A DNA stretch of 64,000 bases, taken from positions 88,359,556 to 88,423,555 of the forward strand of contig CM049310.1 in the NCBI GenBank assembly GCA_026874595.1, in the 5' to 3' direction. The position numbers and the translations under genes were made by a program. Source of the DNA: Sipunculus nudus. Lineage: Eukaryota > Annelida > Sipuncula > Golfingiida > Sipunculidae. The notes under the pieces were generated by a model, which did not search any database, was not told the origin of the DNA, and was given only the letters and a program-made list of their open reading frames with translations. Below are positions 1 to 11,905 of the stretch, one piece after another (the stretch's first letter is position 1; the number at the start of each line of letters is the position of its first letter).

Positions 1-1582
1 CCGCGTAGTTTTGACACCTACCCGAAAGAAATGGATTTGCTTTGCTTTGTTTCAGACGTGACCTGTGGACAAAGCTCTCAAGGAGAGCGAGAGAAACCCG
101 ATAACAGGTGATATATTCATAGTAATATTTCTGATTTTATAAGCAAGGGTTTGAAAATAATTCCTATGTCATGGAAAAGAATATTCAAACTTCCCCTCCC
201 CCGCCTGATTGGGGAGGGTTATGGCGGTTGATTTGTTTATTTCTTTATTCATAATTGGATAATAATATTGCAGGTATAGGCCCCAACAAATGCAAAATCA
301 TCAGTTTCTTCAAGATTTTTCTTTCTCTTGCCAGCCATTTTCTGCTTGCTCTAAGGGCTCTATACTCCATAGCCGATTCCACATAATCGTTCAGTAAGGG
401 TTTATATTAAAAATTAATGTCGATGTCGATAAAGAACCCTGGTTAAACAATTCGACGTGATGATGAATTTAATTTGTAAAATTACAAATTTCTGTTTCTA
501 TTATACAATAAAACACCAGTTTTCTGCCACTTATCAAAAACAGTCACAGTTTCTATAACGGTCAGATTTTCTGGTCCCGAATTTTAGCCATTATATGTCG
601 TAACGTCGTTTTTCATAAAAAGAATAAAGGAATTTATAAACGGATTTTTGCAGCCGTTTTTTCCACCAGCACCACCCTTACATCTATCGATCCTACCGAT
701 TTTTCCTGCCGATTTTGCGCTGTAGGTAGGAGAACGGCTTAATGAATTGTATCTTGGATGATATCCTGAAACTCTATAAATCATAATGCCTGTCGCCACC
801 TGGCGGGGATATTAAATCCAAACTATTATATATTATCTACCTGTAGTATTATGGAATATGTATCATAGACATACGATAAAAAAGAAGCAGATATTATGGG
901 TAAAACGTAAGAAAAAAAAACCACTCATATTATTACACCAAAGACCTATGTATAAAATACGAATTTCAGCTTGATTCTCTTTTTTCACGAATAACTCATT
1001 CTGCTGATTTCTCATCAAAGGACACATCAAGAACTATAACAGTTTTGCAGACGTAAGAAAATACTTCAGACGTGAGAAAATATACCTAAATGGATGTATA
1101 TTGTTATGTACTCTTCCAAACCTAAATTTCATTAATGTTTATATCTGACACCGAACAGTGAAAGATGACCGCTAAATGGATTGGTATATGAATAGTTATG
1201 AGATACACAACATGCTCAAATATCTATTTTTGTTATCTTTTATTGTTTTCTATTGCCGTCCTTTTTAAAGGTGTGCAAACGTATGGTCCCCTAGTACTGG
1301 TTGTCCTGACCACGGTCTTGCTACAATTGTAATAACTAAAATATAGATTCCAAATTAGGACTGTCAATGACAAAATATTTCCCAAAATTTCAAGTCATGA
1401 ATTCAGTTTGATCGAGCATTATGTCGAGGCCTACGTTTGCATGGTCAAAAATGAATATACATATGTAATACTACATTACCAAGCCTTCGTTACATAGATA
1501 ACTATTCATTTATTATGCAGTTTAGGGGTGTACACCGATGTAAAAGTCTCTTTTTGCAATCTTTGTATATCTTTTTTTATAT
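1..1582. other. No gene seen; AT-rich unique sequence
   Basis: The open frames here are short and lack recognisable motifs, splice structure or codon bias. No RNA gene or repeat structure stands out. It is best read as intergenic or intronic DNA. Confidence 0.5.
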
Positions 1583-1975
1583 ATTAAAGGGGCTTAATCC
1601 GAAATCTGACGTCCATTAACGAAAGATAGTCCCTGGAAACGTTCATTAAACTTGCCAAGAAAACGCCGATTCCGCGATACACAGGCTGTTTATTTTGTTT
1701 CAAACCATGTGTTTATAGCATGTGGGGTGTCCGCCAGAGTACTTCCAACAAGGACACCTACAGTTTTGCATATGGCGTTTTGCATGTTTTTTTTTCTGTT
1801 TGTCAAGAATGCTGTATTTACTAACAGTTTGTAGATAAAAAATTTCATACATCCGTCAGAGTGGCGTTATCAGAACCTTTCATCAGCAGGAATTAAACAC
1901 AAACCACGGTCCATCTTGTGCACGTACAGTTAGGTAAGAAGAAATCACATGAATTCTGCATATAAAGCATGTGAA
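1583..1975 (+). mobile_element. Foldback/MITE family copy 1 (one arm)
   Basis: The stretch begins with ATTAAAGGGG and a degenerate form of the end sequence of the element at 58,364-59,210 (ATCTGACGTC shared, followed by CATTAAC). Further in it has a short frame with the family's diagnostic stretch (HVF, later CMFFFLF..., ending near an AGTTTGTAG block), then the CATACATCCGTCAGAG segment that matches CATCAATCCGCCCCAGA in the 26.7-kb copy. It looks like one arm of the foldback family, diverged and without the opposite arm. The 3' boundary is approximate. Confidence 0.5.
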
Positions 1976-4417
1976 TAATTGGATTTAACTGTTACAATGG
2001 TGATCTGTCAAACACGATGTCGTCCCTATACAGTAGGTGAATGGATATCACTTGCAGGTATATCAATTGTTTATCATATATTTCACTTTCTTTATATTGC
2101 AAATTAGGGGAGCCATATAGGAAGACAAATTGTTGTGGATATAAATAAACCTAATTATAACTCATTACCACTCGGTTATATAACTTAAATTTAACATTCA
2201 ATTTTTTATATTAATTGTAACAACTTTTTATAAAATTCTTATTCATTTTATTTTGTCTTATTGATAATTTCTCAAAAATCTGCAGGTGGCGAGGAATTAT
2301 ATTTTTTTTGCTTTGTAAGTTGATTAGAACAATTTTATAAAAAATGATGAAAGGATTGTGATAATTTTTTGTCAATTTAACACCCAGAAACAAGCCAATG
2401 TTAAGGGTAACCTTGAATCATCATGATTTTATTTTTCAATTAAAAGAATTCCATACCAATGGGAGACAGAGTTATTTCTTTGTCCCGGCGTTTCACTGAT
2501 ATTAACAACATGTACGTTTTACAGTTAGAGGAGATTTTGCTATTCCCGACAAAATAGTACTTTTCTGAGAAAGGTAGCACATAAGTACGTTGCCATTTCC
2601 ACAAATAACCTCTGAGACGGGTTAGTATTCGTGGGCCTAAGGTTACATCAGGGTCACGTTTGCCAGCATATGGGGCAGGTTGAATATGAGGAATATAATA
2701 AATATAGAATATCTTTACAGTTTAATATTATCATGATTTGAACTTCGGTTGCAAGGTATTCTAGGCCATGTATTCTACTAACTCAGGTTGTTTTAATAAT
2801 TTGATATATTCGATAAATTCTTCGCTCAAAACGGGAACAGATACGATGTTTCTGTTGCATTGCTTTTGTTCATGGTGAATGTGCATAGAGACATATTCTG
2901 GTGTTCAGGAATCTGCAAATTATGATATGAACTAAATCCGAACCCTTAAAGAACTGCATGGTGTGCATGTTCAAATCTACCATTAAATACCTTTAAAATA
3001 AATATTTTTCATACTTCCGCAAGCACTCTGTAGATTGCTCACATTGTTCCCCATTTAAATGCTCGGATTGATGCATTTTTATGAACTCAAGTAGAAAAAT
3101 ACTCCCGAATCGGTCATCGATATTGTCATAATTACTTTTATAAAAATATATAATTAAATGTTTTGAAACTTGTTCTTAACATTATGTTTCAAGCGTTAAC
3201 TGTTACGAAAGCATCCCTGGCAAAAAGCCCTAAACTTAAAAATCAATCCAAAAGTTGTTTCAGATATTTATTAGACCCCATAAAGTATGATATTTTTAAC
3301 CTTGTATACAGAGCTCTTTCTTATGGTGTATGCATTAATGAAATTCGGATTCATTTTCACATGAAAGTTTAACATTTATGTAAATTAAAATTTTTAAATG
3401 GTACACGCCTTTAAGCAACCAGTTACAGCAAACCACTTTTCAGCAGATTAATATCAAACTACAAGACAGTATCTCAAAACCGTTATTTTGATTTTCCTCT
3501 TTCATGTTTCTTTCTACCTTAAAATGTATTTTAAAATTTTTATTTTATAAAATATTAATTTTGATTTTTTTACATGAAACAAACAAGTCAAAAATGTTAA
3601 GGCTTTTGTAGATATAGTTCTCTTGCTTTAAGGCTCTGTGATCTTTATTTGTGATCTTTATCTCCGCGTCCTAATACTAAATACAGTGACATTTACCAGA
3701 CCGTATAGAAGAGAAAAGTCTTCACAAAACTTGAACGTTACTACTATGCAAAGCTTTAAGCCATTCTCTTATTACCGTTGGGGATACTTTGATTAGCATC
3801 TCTGTGAAAAATGATCAATATTTCAAAGAAATTAATCACGGGACACTTTATCTAATCATGATCAGATCAACTAGATTACACTTTGAAGCTCAAGCTCACT
3901 CATGTCCAAATAAATCGGTGGGATGTTTGATCACAGAGCGTGGCCGTGTCAGGGATATCTAATTCAAGTCGTCTTTTATTGACATTTCTTGCGTTCAAGG
4001 TTTTTTTCTAAGAGATGCTAAGCCGGTATTTATTTCTCACATGTTTTCAAAGAGTTGCACTCCTCAGAGAATACAAGTAGGTTTAGTGATATTTAGAATA
4101 AAAAGTAAGCAGATTATTGGTCTCAGCGTTAATATTTGGGGGGACCATATTTTTCTTGTGGGATTCTGTCAGTATCAAGTCTGTCATCTGGAGATAAGAC
4201 ACCGCGAGGATCGACCGAGGTCCCTTGTTTATGAGCTCTGGAGCGTCATTATTGAGTCTGACGGTGACGCTGCCGTCGGCACAATTCTTAAGAGTCCTCT
4301 AGGAATTGCCAACGAATAGCAGGAACCTCACTCAGAGGAAGATGGGGCTTTATTGTCTGCGAGAAAAGAGTATTTTATTTGCAAGTGTGCGCTCCCATGA
4401 GGTTGCATACCTAAAGT

Positions 4418-4420
<3 letters not shown>
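1976..4420. other. No gene seen; AT-rich sequence
   Basis: Only short open frames occur, none with a recognisable domain. No tandem or inverted structure was noticed. Confidence 0.45.
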
Positions 4421-4421
<1 letters not shown>

Positions 4422-4487
<66 letters not shown>

Positions 4488-4490
4488 ATA
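4422..4490. repeat. (TA)n microsatellite
   Basis: Nearly uninterrupted TA dinucleotides with two TTTA interruptions near the right end. The ORFs of repeated Y-I codons across it are artefacts. Confidence 0.95.
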
Positions 4491-4585
4491 TCCATTAAGA
4501 CCACCCTTGAGTGAACCGAAAGCATTCACATTATACAATATACACATTATATTCACATGATAACATATAACAACTATCGATATAA

Positions 4586-4587
<2 letters not shown>
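4491..4587. mobile_element. MITE remnant between two TA tracts
   Basis: The opening ATTAAGACCACCCTTGAG nearly repeats the internal GTTAAGACCACCCTTGAG of the intact short MITE at 24,407-24,541, and a similar CATTCA follows in both. The terminal CAGTG is not preserved. As in the 24.4-kb copy, it lies between two (TA)n tracts, which fits an element that targets TA. Confidence 0.45.

Positions 4588-4624
<37 letters not shown>
4588..4624. repeat. (TA)n microsatellite
   Basis: Pure TA dinucleotides followed by degenerate TA-rich sequence to about 4,720. Confidence 0.9.
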
Positions 4625-4628
<4 letters not shown>

Positions 4629-4938
4629 TATATTTGTGTTTATATGTAAATATATGAATATATATTACATAAATATATGCATATGTGTTTATATATATGT
4701 ACTATATGTATGAATATAGGTAGGAAAAAATAGCTGGTGGCAAAATACTTTTGATCATATAAATATGTTAACAATTTTCGAAAATAAATTTATAGAGATC
4801 TATTCAGTTAATAAAGCCAAGGAAAAAAAACTAAGTTTGTTATAAAGGAAAAATGGATTTTAGATTTTAATAATAAGTCAAAGCTAAGGACTTTAAAATT
4901 GATTAAAATAAATATATAAAAAAAATTATATTTGAAAA

Positions 4939-5195
4939 TGAATATTTATAGGCGAAATAAGTCTCTCATGGCTCAATTAAGATGTGGTAAATTGCCTCTA
5001 AGCGCAGAAACTGGTCGCTTCCAGACATTTATGATTCTACTACTGGTAAATCACGAAAGCTTAAAGCTAACGAAAGAATTTATCAATATTGCAATGATAG
5101 CGAGGTCGAAGATAGGATTCATTTTGTATGCCAATGTCCATTCTATAATGTGCCTCGAACATTACTCCATAATAGTGTTTGCCCGAGAAAAATAA
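4939..5195 (+). mobile_element. Frameshifted non-LTR retrotransposon 3' ORF fragment
   Basis: Two overlapping frames together give one recognisable protein end. The first frame reads RRNKSLMAQLRCGKLPL then AETGRF. After one frameshift near 5,018 the second frame reads KLKANERIYQYC, then a VEDRIHFVCQCPFY block. The order is Ser-Leu-x-Ala-Gln-x-Arg-Cys-Gly, then Glu-Thr-Gly-Arg, then Cys, then Val-Glu-Asp-x-x-His-Phe-x-x-x-Cys-x-x-Tyr. This is the Cys/His block commonly found at the C-terminal end of reverse-transcriptase ORFs of non-LTR elements in invertebrates (family knowledge). There is no start, no RT catalytic core and no intact frame, so this is a dead 5'-truncated copy. The exact clade is not determined. 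Confidence 0.65.
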
Positions 5196-5490
5196 TTTCA
5201 ATAACATGGCTGTGCAGAAAATAAAATGTATATTTGTTATTAAATCATGCTAAACACATGTGTGAATATTTAGTCACAGCGATTTTAGACAGTCACAGTT
5301 ATTTAATCCAACGTAAGTTTCTTTAAATATGTGCTGATGGAGTGGCTTATATACCCCACTGAAGTTTGGGTACCGTGCGATTTGTAATGTTTCGTGTTTT
5401 GATAATATGCTTCAAAACACTATAATAAATAAACTATATATCTATATATCTATATATATATATCAATATAAGTAAATAAATATTTATGGA

Positions 5491-5496
<6 letters not shown>
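5196..5496. other. No gene seen
   Basis: AT-rich sequence between the LINE fragment and a TA tract, possibly including 3' sequence of the retroelement. Nothing else supported. Confidence 0.4.

Positions 5497-5543
<47 letters not shown>
5497..5543. repeat. (TA)n microsatellite
   Basis: Uninterrupted TA dinucleotides preceded by degenerate TA-rich sequence from about 5,437. Confidence 0.95.
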
Positions 5544-5547
<4 letters not shown>

Positions 5548-5973
5548 TCAGAAGATAACATGTTTTTTTGTCTCTTGGGCGCCAGTCAATTAATTTTTTT
5601 TTTTGCATTAGGAAAAAAGTTATTTCAAAATGGCTGCATTCTTCTTCATTTTGAGTGTGTGGGTAAAACATCTAAACGATATATTCTATGCATGGTTATA
5701 AAGGTAAGACATACGCGTACATGTAACCTATTATAAAAACATTACTGGCGGATTTCAGTATGTTTAGAAGAGTTTTGTGATGAATCAGATGACTGTTTAT
5801 TCAGCCTCGGTCTGACTGTATCAGCAGCTGTTGTTGAGTTACTTTGGCACAAAGAGTTATTACCCAGCTGTACTGTGACCAGCAGGAGGGCCGATCTCAG
5901 CAATGAGACCTGGCGGCAACGGCCAAGTTGCCCGGATCTTGTGTAAATGCCCAAGAGTTAATAACACGATCAA
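5544..5973. other. No gene seen; short complex-sequence stretch
   Basis: Normal-complexity sequence with a CAGCAGCTGTTGTTGAG stretch near 5,825. The open frames on both strands are under 81 codons and carry no recognisable motif. Confidence 0.35.

Positions 5974-6007
<34 letters not shown>
5974..6007. repeat. (CT)n microsatellite
   Basis: About 17 uninterrupted CT dinucleotides. Confidence 0.95.
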
Positions 6008-6010
<3 letters not shown>

Positions 6011-6054
6011 GTAACTCAATAACTTGGTCCTTTTATAATCTTTTTATTAGACTA

Positions 6055-6217
6055 TTCATATATGAACTATAATAATAATGATTTTTATTATTATCGCCAT
6101 TGTAAATTATTAAAAAATAATTATGAAATATAAGGATTATTAAATTATAAATAATATTAAATAATATTAAATAATAATTAAAATCATAATGATAAATAAT
6201 AATAATAATGTAATAGT

Positions 6218-6252
<35 letters not shown>

Positions 6253-6270
6253 AAATTATAAAATAATACA

Positions 6271-6319
<49 letters not shown>

Positions 6320-6320
6320 C
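6055..6320. repeat. (AAT)n microsatellite, compound
   Basis: Degenerate AAT/TAAT sequence, then pure AAT tracts at about 6,220-6,250 and 6,270-6,317. The all-tyrosine/asparagine frame on the minus strand is an artefact of the repeat. Confidence 0.9.
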
Positions 6321-6463
6321 GAAACTATTTATGGCTCGATGGTTCGAGTGCTAACAATTTTACACACAAAAAAATGATGACATTTTCAGGAGGGGCAGAG
6401 TAATACCCAAAGAACAATCCCTAAAATATTTGGAAGTAATCTGGATCATCATCATACATTTTT

Positions 6464-7490
6464 TATAGCTCAGCTAACTTTGAACCATGCTGAGCTATAG
6501 GAATGGGTCTTTGTCAGTCATACTTCCACCAGGTCCGTTAGCAGGGCATACATTGTAAATGTAAGACCTAAAAATATCCTACTTAAGATTTACAGAGGTC
6601 CTGGCAAAATCTCTTTGAAAACACAAAATTAGGTCAAAAACCTTTCGACGTATTTACATATTTATCTTAAAATTTAAAACACATATTGTTTCAATCAATA
6701 TCTCGGAGGAGATTGAATAGTGATGACCTTGACCTTGATTTGCAAGTTGCAATCTGCAAAAATATAGGTTTTTTTTTTTTTTTTGGGGGGGGGGGGAACA
6801 AATTTCAAACATATACAAACTGGCGACCAAATCTTGATAATTTCAAGGTCAAATTAGCCGAACTATTGGTCTGTAAACCCTATAACGTTAGATGCGGGGC
6901 ATATTTCCCTTCAAATTTTATAGATTTTTTTTTCAGGGTAGTTCATTAACTGGTGACCTTGAGCTTAATCTTCAAGTTCAAATTTGCAGAAATACAGGAA
7001 TCCTTGTGAACGCCAAATCTTTTGAACTACTGCTTTTTTACCCTTCAAATTTAATGCGAGACCTTGATTCTATAGGTCAAAACAGCTCATCTTTTAGAAT
7101 ATAGGCGTCTATAGATACTTGTCACGATCACTTTCGCAGCGATTTCTGGTTTTCAGACGTCATGTATGTGTAACCCATCACTAAAGGAAGCCTTGCAAAT
7201 ATGATGTCAGAAGGTCAAAGGTGAAAGTTTTCAGGTAATTCTCAGTTTTCCGATAATTAATTCCTGTTTTGTATTCAAACGTCACCGTTGTCTTAGCAAA
7301 CAATACAGGATTTTCGGGTCAAAAGGTCAAGGTCACAGGTCGGGGTTCTCCTTAGTTTTGTTTTAAGATGAATAATTTCATACAAATTTCATATTCATAC
7401 AATTTACTGATATTGATTTGGGTCAGGAGATCAAAGTTGCGGGTCAAAATTACTCTCCCTTTAGTTTCCATGTTTTTTTTTATAGAGAGA
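6464..7490. mobile_element. Dispersed repeat with AGGTCA half-sites, copy A
   Basis: The opening (TAGCTCAGCTAACTTT, then a CATGCTGAGCTATAGG block and a GGGTCTTTGTC block) matches the sequence just inside the left arm of the 16.7-19.4-kb element (TAGCTCAGCTGACTTTCA). Downstream are repeated GACCTTGACCTTG and AGGTCAAAGGTGA-type motifs, a poly-T/poly-G tract at 6,771-6,796, and lines similar to the 50.6-51.0-kb region. It is a diverged copy of the same non-coding repeat, without its terminal inverted ends. Confidence 0.6.
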
Positions 7491-7727
7491 ATATTTGCAC
7501 AACTTACTGCCAGTGTTGCTTCCACATGAACGCAAGGTGAAAACTACTTTTAAGATATTGTACTTTACACATGTAAATATTCCTCTCCAAATGTTTTACA
7601 AAATGTTTGATAAAGGAGAGACCGTGTTACTCTCTAATCATACATACACACGTATACACAGACAGAGAATAGTACACACAGGAGGTAAGACACGCAGGCA
7701 CACAAACATACACACACATACATATAC

Positions 7728-7806
7728 ACATAATAATAATAATGATAATAATAATAATAATAATAATAATAGTAATAATTATAATATTTATTATTATTAT
7801 TATTAT
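7728..7806. repeat. (AAT)n/(ATT)n hairpin microsatellite
   Basis: A tract of AAT repeats runs into a tract of ATT repeats around 7,785, so the transcript of either strand could fold back on itself. A short CACA-rich stretch (about 7,640-7,730) precedes it. Confidence 0.9.
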
Positions 7807-9789
7807 TTTAACTGATTGTCAACAAAGCGGAAATGTATCATATGATAATATCGAACAACGAACAGCTGATTGCTGATTTATAATGATGTTTTAAAATGTT
7901 GTTTCCGCGTGTCTGTTCCTGGTAGGTATTTGGTCTTACTTGTTAAACCTGATTTGTCATTATGGGACCACGTGATTGTTATAGCCTCGAACTGGATAAT
8001 TAGGCGGTAGCATCCAGTTCTGGAATATGTTATTTTACATTTATACCTCTAGTGTGATAATTTATCGATTATATCGATGTTTGGTCGTTTTCTTGAATAA
8101 TCGATTCAAGGGGTTGCACTTTTGCATTATCAATCACAAAGATATAAGAAAGATGAGACAAAAAGTAGCGAATAGATTTAAAATTGAAGCTTGTGCACCG
8201 AGCAAGTGTCAACAACCCTCCTATTACCTTTACCTATCAGAATGATGTGCAACTCGTACTGAATTTACCGTCAATATTTCAGGTAAGTATCTTTAGAGCG
8301 CATTTCTCGGTAATACAGAGGGTACATAAAATAATCGATTAATAATTGATCATACATCGCCTTTTTAATCATAGAATACGACTTCAAACAATTCCTAACA
8401 TTAATATATACACTTACCATTTTCCGTTTCTTATCAAGCATGATATTTAGATTATTATGATATCACCGACATTTTCATGACACGCTATGATCCTACAAAC
8501 TAGAAGATTTTAAGATTCCTGGATGATACCCAGTTTCAATAACAGTCTACAGGTTTTAATCATGAGAGACATTTAAAAATTAGGTTTTGCCGGCAGTTAC
8601 AAATACACATTTTGATTCCAGCTGTTTAGTGATATAGAACGAAATACAATAGGGTTTTAATTTCCCTAATTAAATTCTCTTTTAATCTTAGATAAAGCTT
8701 ATTCAATAGTTTGATTTTAACGATAGGTAGAGTCATATAATAAACTGCAGACTGCCATTCTTGTTCAAAGCAGAACTTATCACTAATACACTCTGAAAAA
8801 AGTATGAAATTCGAATATATTCCCGGAATTTTCTTACCTGAAATATTATAAACCTTGTAAGAACATATGTGGAACATCTGGTATGAATTTTCTGATGTTT
8901 TCTTTCGTCAATCTTATACCTTTTGGTATCCAGAACCAGCCATTCACAAAAATCTTGCCGGAAAGTGTCCATTCTTCAGACCAGAGCGGGAACGCTTCAC
9001 GCACTACGTGCAGACGACCTGTTGCGACCAGCTGACGCGCTCGTTGGACCAATCAACGGCCCCTTTGGTCACGCTGTTCACCGGTTAATTAAACTCCGAG
9101 GCCCCTTCCAGGAGCTGGCATTTATCACTGCATGGTTACGAGCATTTCCTTTATCGGTTGGTCTTCAGATTCAAGAAAACGTTACGGTGCCATTACATGG
9201 ATTATAATTAGCCCCAAGTGACCTATATCCGTCCGCCGGTGCCATAACCGTCACCGATTCCTCCTGGTTCATCCCTGTCACTTTTTGGCTGTCGTTATCA
9301 TCAATTCTCGTAACTGTTATTACCGCCATTTCCTTAAACTGTAATTATCGTCTATACTTTATATGGTAATAGCGTCCATGTCTATAATTGTAAATAGCAT
9401 CGCTTTCATGGCAATACGTCCAATTTTGTTTCATTTATTTTTTCGTTTTGTTCCCACTACACGTTCTCTTCATTATTGTTTATGTAAATGTGGCTACGTG
9501 CCATAGCCCGTTAAATAGAGATGAAAGCAAAGCATAAACCATGAAACCATTATTTTACTTTAAAATATAACATACTGTAAAGTTCTTCAGACCTCAAATC
9601 AGATCACACCTAACACCCCCCTCCCCTCCCTCGCCGCACGCCTGTATTATAAGTACAGATATAAACCTACGTGTATAATTTGGTAAAATAAATAGAAACG
9701 GTAGCATCGTATAAATGTCTTATTCACAACGCACAGGCCAAACATATTATTTTTAATCACATTCGGATGGTTGCTACAATTTTATATTG
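7807..9789. other. No convincing gene; includes a higher-GC island
   Basis: Mostly AT-rich sequence. From about 8,860 to 9,260 the sequence is of higher complexity and GC content, with overlapping short open frames on both strands (up to 94 codons) but no recognisable domain. It could be an exon fragment or a conserved non-coding element; neither can be shown here. A stretch near 9,600 is C-rich. Confidence 0.3.
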
Positions 9790-10046
9790 TGTTACAGGTG
9801 CTCTTTTTATTGTGTGACACGGGCGTAACTCGTGTTATTGTTACATTTTATGTTTAATCCGTACTGGTTGAATTCTCGTTGTCATGTGAGCCTTGGATTT
9901 TCACGCCTGGTCGTAGGTCACGTGATGAGCCTGCTGTGTGGAGATACACACGGCGATGTCTTTCTAGGTTATTCCTGAAACGCGCGTTGTGCAAGAACTT
10001 ATAGACTGTTCGAGAAGTGGAAAATTCCCGTCTTGGGGTGTGAAGG

Positions 10047-10055
10047 TATATAAAG
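10047..10055 (+). promoter_or_regulatory. LTR TATA box
   Basis: TATATAAAG about 258 bp into the LTR, followed about 30 bp downstream by the probable U3/R transition around CCAGAGGGCAG. It is conserved in copy 2 (41,832-41,840, reverse strand) and mutated to TATGTAAAG in copy 3 (about 57,183-57,190). Confidence 0.6.
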
Positions 10056-10411
10056 GGGCTGTTTTTTAGAACCAGAGGGCAGACAGCAGAGCAGATTCCA
10101 GCGGACGTAGAAGCTTGTGTCAGATTCTAAGACCTTATCCGACGAATGCGGCAATTATACATTTTCAAAGACTTTCTCCTTGATTTTATACATTTGGACT
10201 TCAGTTTACTTTCTGTGTTGTTGCAAGAACTTTCCACTGGACTTTCATTCTCCGAGAGTTTACATTCAAAGGACTTATCGTTGCGATGGTGTTGGTATCG
10301 AGGTACTGTACCATTATCTTTCTGTGTGATTGTATTGACTTGTTGCTATAACGCTGTTTTACTGTATAATTGTATTGATTTAGTGTATTGTATTGTTAGG
10401 GTTGTTTTAAG

Positions 10412-10417
10412 AATAAA
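10412..10417 (+). terminator. LTR polyadenylation signal
   Basis: AATAAA about 130 bp before the 3' end of LTR copy 1, in a place expected for the R region of an LTR. This is inferred from position and motif only. Confidence 0.4.
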
Positions 10418-10604
10418 TTGTATTTATTTGTTAACAAAAAAACACATTTCACGCTGCCTAGTGTTACAGAATCTGATTTTTTTATCTCCATTACAAAATT
10501 TTTGTTCATCACGCATATGTGATCTGTTTATATTAGGTTCCGTAACAATTGTTACGTATACATTTGCTATACCAAATTAAAATCCCCTTTAAATTTTTTC
10601 CTTC

Positions 10605-10607
10605 CTG

Positions 10608-10633
<26 letters not shown>
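10605..10633. repeat. (CT)n microsatellite
   Basis: About 14 CT dinucleotides shortly after the LTR. Confidence 0.9.
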
Positions 10634-10638
<5 letters not shown>

Positions 10639-11589
10639 AGCCTCCCAATTTTGATGGAGTTGAAGTGTTTATTTCTGTATTCATTTAATTTTTTTAATTT
10701 TGACCATGACCTCCTTTTGAAATTCGGGTCATTACCTACAAGCCTGAAAGGGTGGTGTACCCTTGTGTGCGTGCACATAGGAACTTTCCAAATAAATAAA
10801 AATGACAAGTTTCAGTCGTTTGAATTATAATATGCCAGCCCTATCTTTAAAAATAATAAAGCATCTACCAAAATAAAAAGAAAACGTGTGTATATGAAAA
10901 ATTAAAAGAAACATAATTAATATCGCCTTAGAAATTTGAGAAGTGGAGGAATTCAAAAAATTTTAAGGTAATATATCAGAAGAAAGACAAGCATGCAACC
11001 TGATACTACAGTCACTTTTTGTCTGTATGTTTATCTTAACTCTAGGTATACACTAGGTACAGTATAAAAAATATAAAACTATCTGCAAAGCTGTCGTTCT
11101 GAAAAAAAAAATCTGCACGCTTATACGGCACGAAATAGACCATATTTACTTTACGTCCAGCACGAATTTCATAAAGCAGGGTGGCGACAAAGAGTTAAAA
11201 ATTGTGATTCATTGCAAGACATTTTCCTTCTTTGATTGCAATATTTAGCGCATGCGCATTGTTGTGTCGGAAACGTTCCAGTGAAGAACCTAATGAAGGT
11301 TCCAGATAGAACCATGCATTAAGGATGAAACCTTTAAAGTGCCCCACTCAATCAACTCTGTAGAACGTTTCAGGGTTCCAACGACCCTTATCCAAAGAGT
11401 GTATTACATATAGGCGTCCTTCAGATATCTCGCATTAGCCACAGCCGACGACTGATCAAGTCAAGACATTCTACATTAGTCATATTACAATAAGATCTAT
11501 GTATGAGTGAGAATCGAGATTGGAATCAATGATACTTTTATATTCTGCCGAGAATCATTTTCTTTTTACGAAGCAGATGTCGTAGCAAT
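10634..11589. other. No gene seen
   Basis: AT-rich sequence. No motif, long frame or repeat structure is supported. Confidence 0.4.
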
Positions 11590-11905
11590 AAATGAAAACT
11601 GTGATGGATGAAAAAGACAAGCAAAGACATGTGGCGGAAAATTCAGACGAACCTGCAAAGGGCATTTTCAACTAGTGACCGTTAAACTTCCGCACATATT
11701 CAACCAACCAACTTAGGTTACTTTTCTTCCGTTTGTCAACATTTGCTGTGTTAACTAACGGCTTGTAGTTAATAGAGCTCATGTATCGACCACAGAGGCA
11801 TGATAAGACCTTTCCTTAACCGCTATTCCCCAAAGTTCAGTGACATGTCCGCAGAGTAAGCAAGAAATTACATAAATTCTACACAAGATGTAGGTGAATA
11901 GCTAG
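11590..11905 (+). mobile_element. Foldback/MITE family copy 2 (partial arm)
   Basis: The line AATTCAGACGAACCTGC, later CTTCCGCACATATTCAACCAACC, then TTTGTCAACATTTGCT and CTAACGGCTTGTAG, and finally GCAGAGTAAGCAAGAAAT follow in the same order as in the arms of the 58.4-kb foldback element. The outer terminal repeat (AAGGGGACTATTCCG) is absent, so this is an internal fragment. Confidence 0.5.

Larger units (their letters stand above)
9790..10547 (+). mobile_element. Solo LTR, copy 1 (4-bp TSD ATTG)
   Basis: The 758-bp unit begins TGTTACAGGTGCTC and ends GGTTCCGTAACA, so its ends are the perfect inverted pair TGTTAC/GTAACA with canonical TG...CA. It is flanked on both sides by ATTG (9,786-9,789 and 10,548-10,551), a 4-bp target duplication. 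A TATATAAAG box, a poly(A) signal and two closely related copies at 41.3 and 56.7 kb support an LTR. No internal gag-pol sequence or second LTR adjoins it, so it is a solo LTR produced by LTR-LTR recombination (established mechanism). The superfamily cannot be assigned. The two ORFs across it are LTR sequence, not host genes. Confidence 0.85.

Noticed and set aside
4306-4560. Tyr-Ile repeat frames across this and other TA tracts
   Set aside because: They are direct products of (TA)n sequence.
10117-10580. 70- and 144-codon frames also found on the minus strand at 41.5-41.8 and 56.8-57.0 kb
   Set aside because: They lie inside the LTR. The shared sequence is explained by the LTR family, and frames are not intact across copies.
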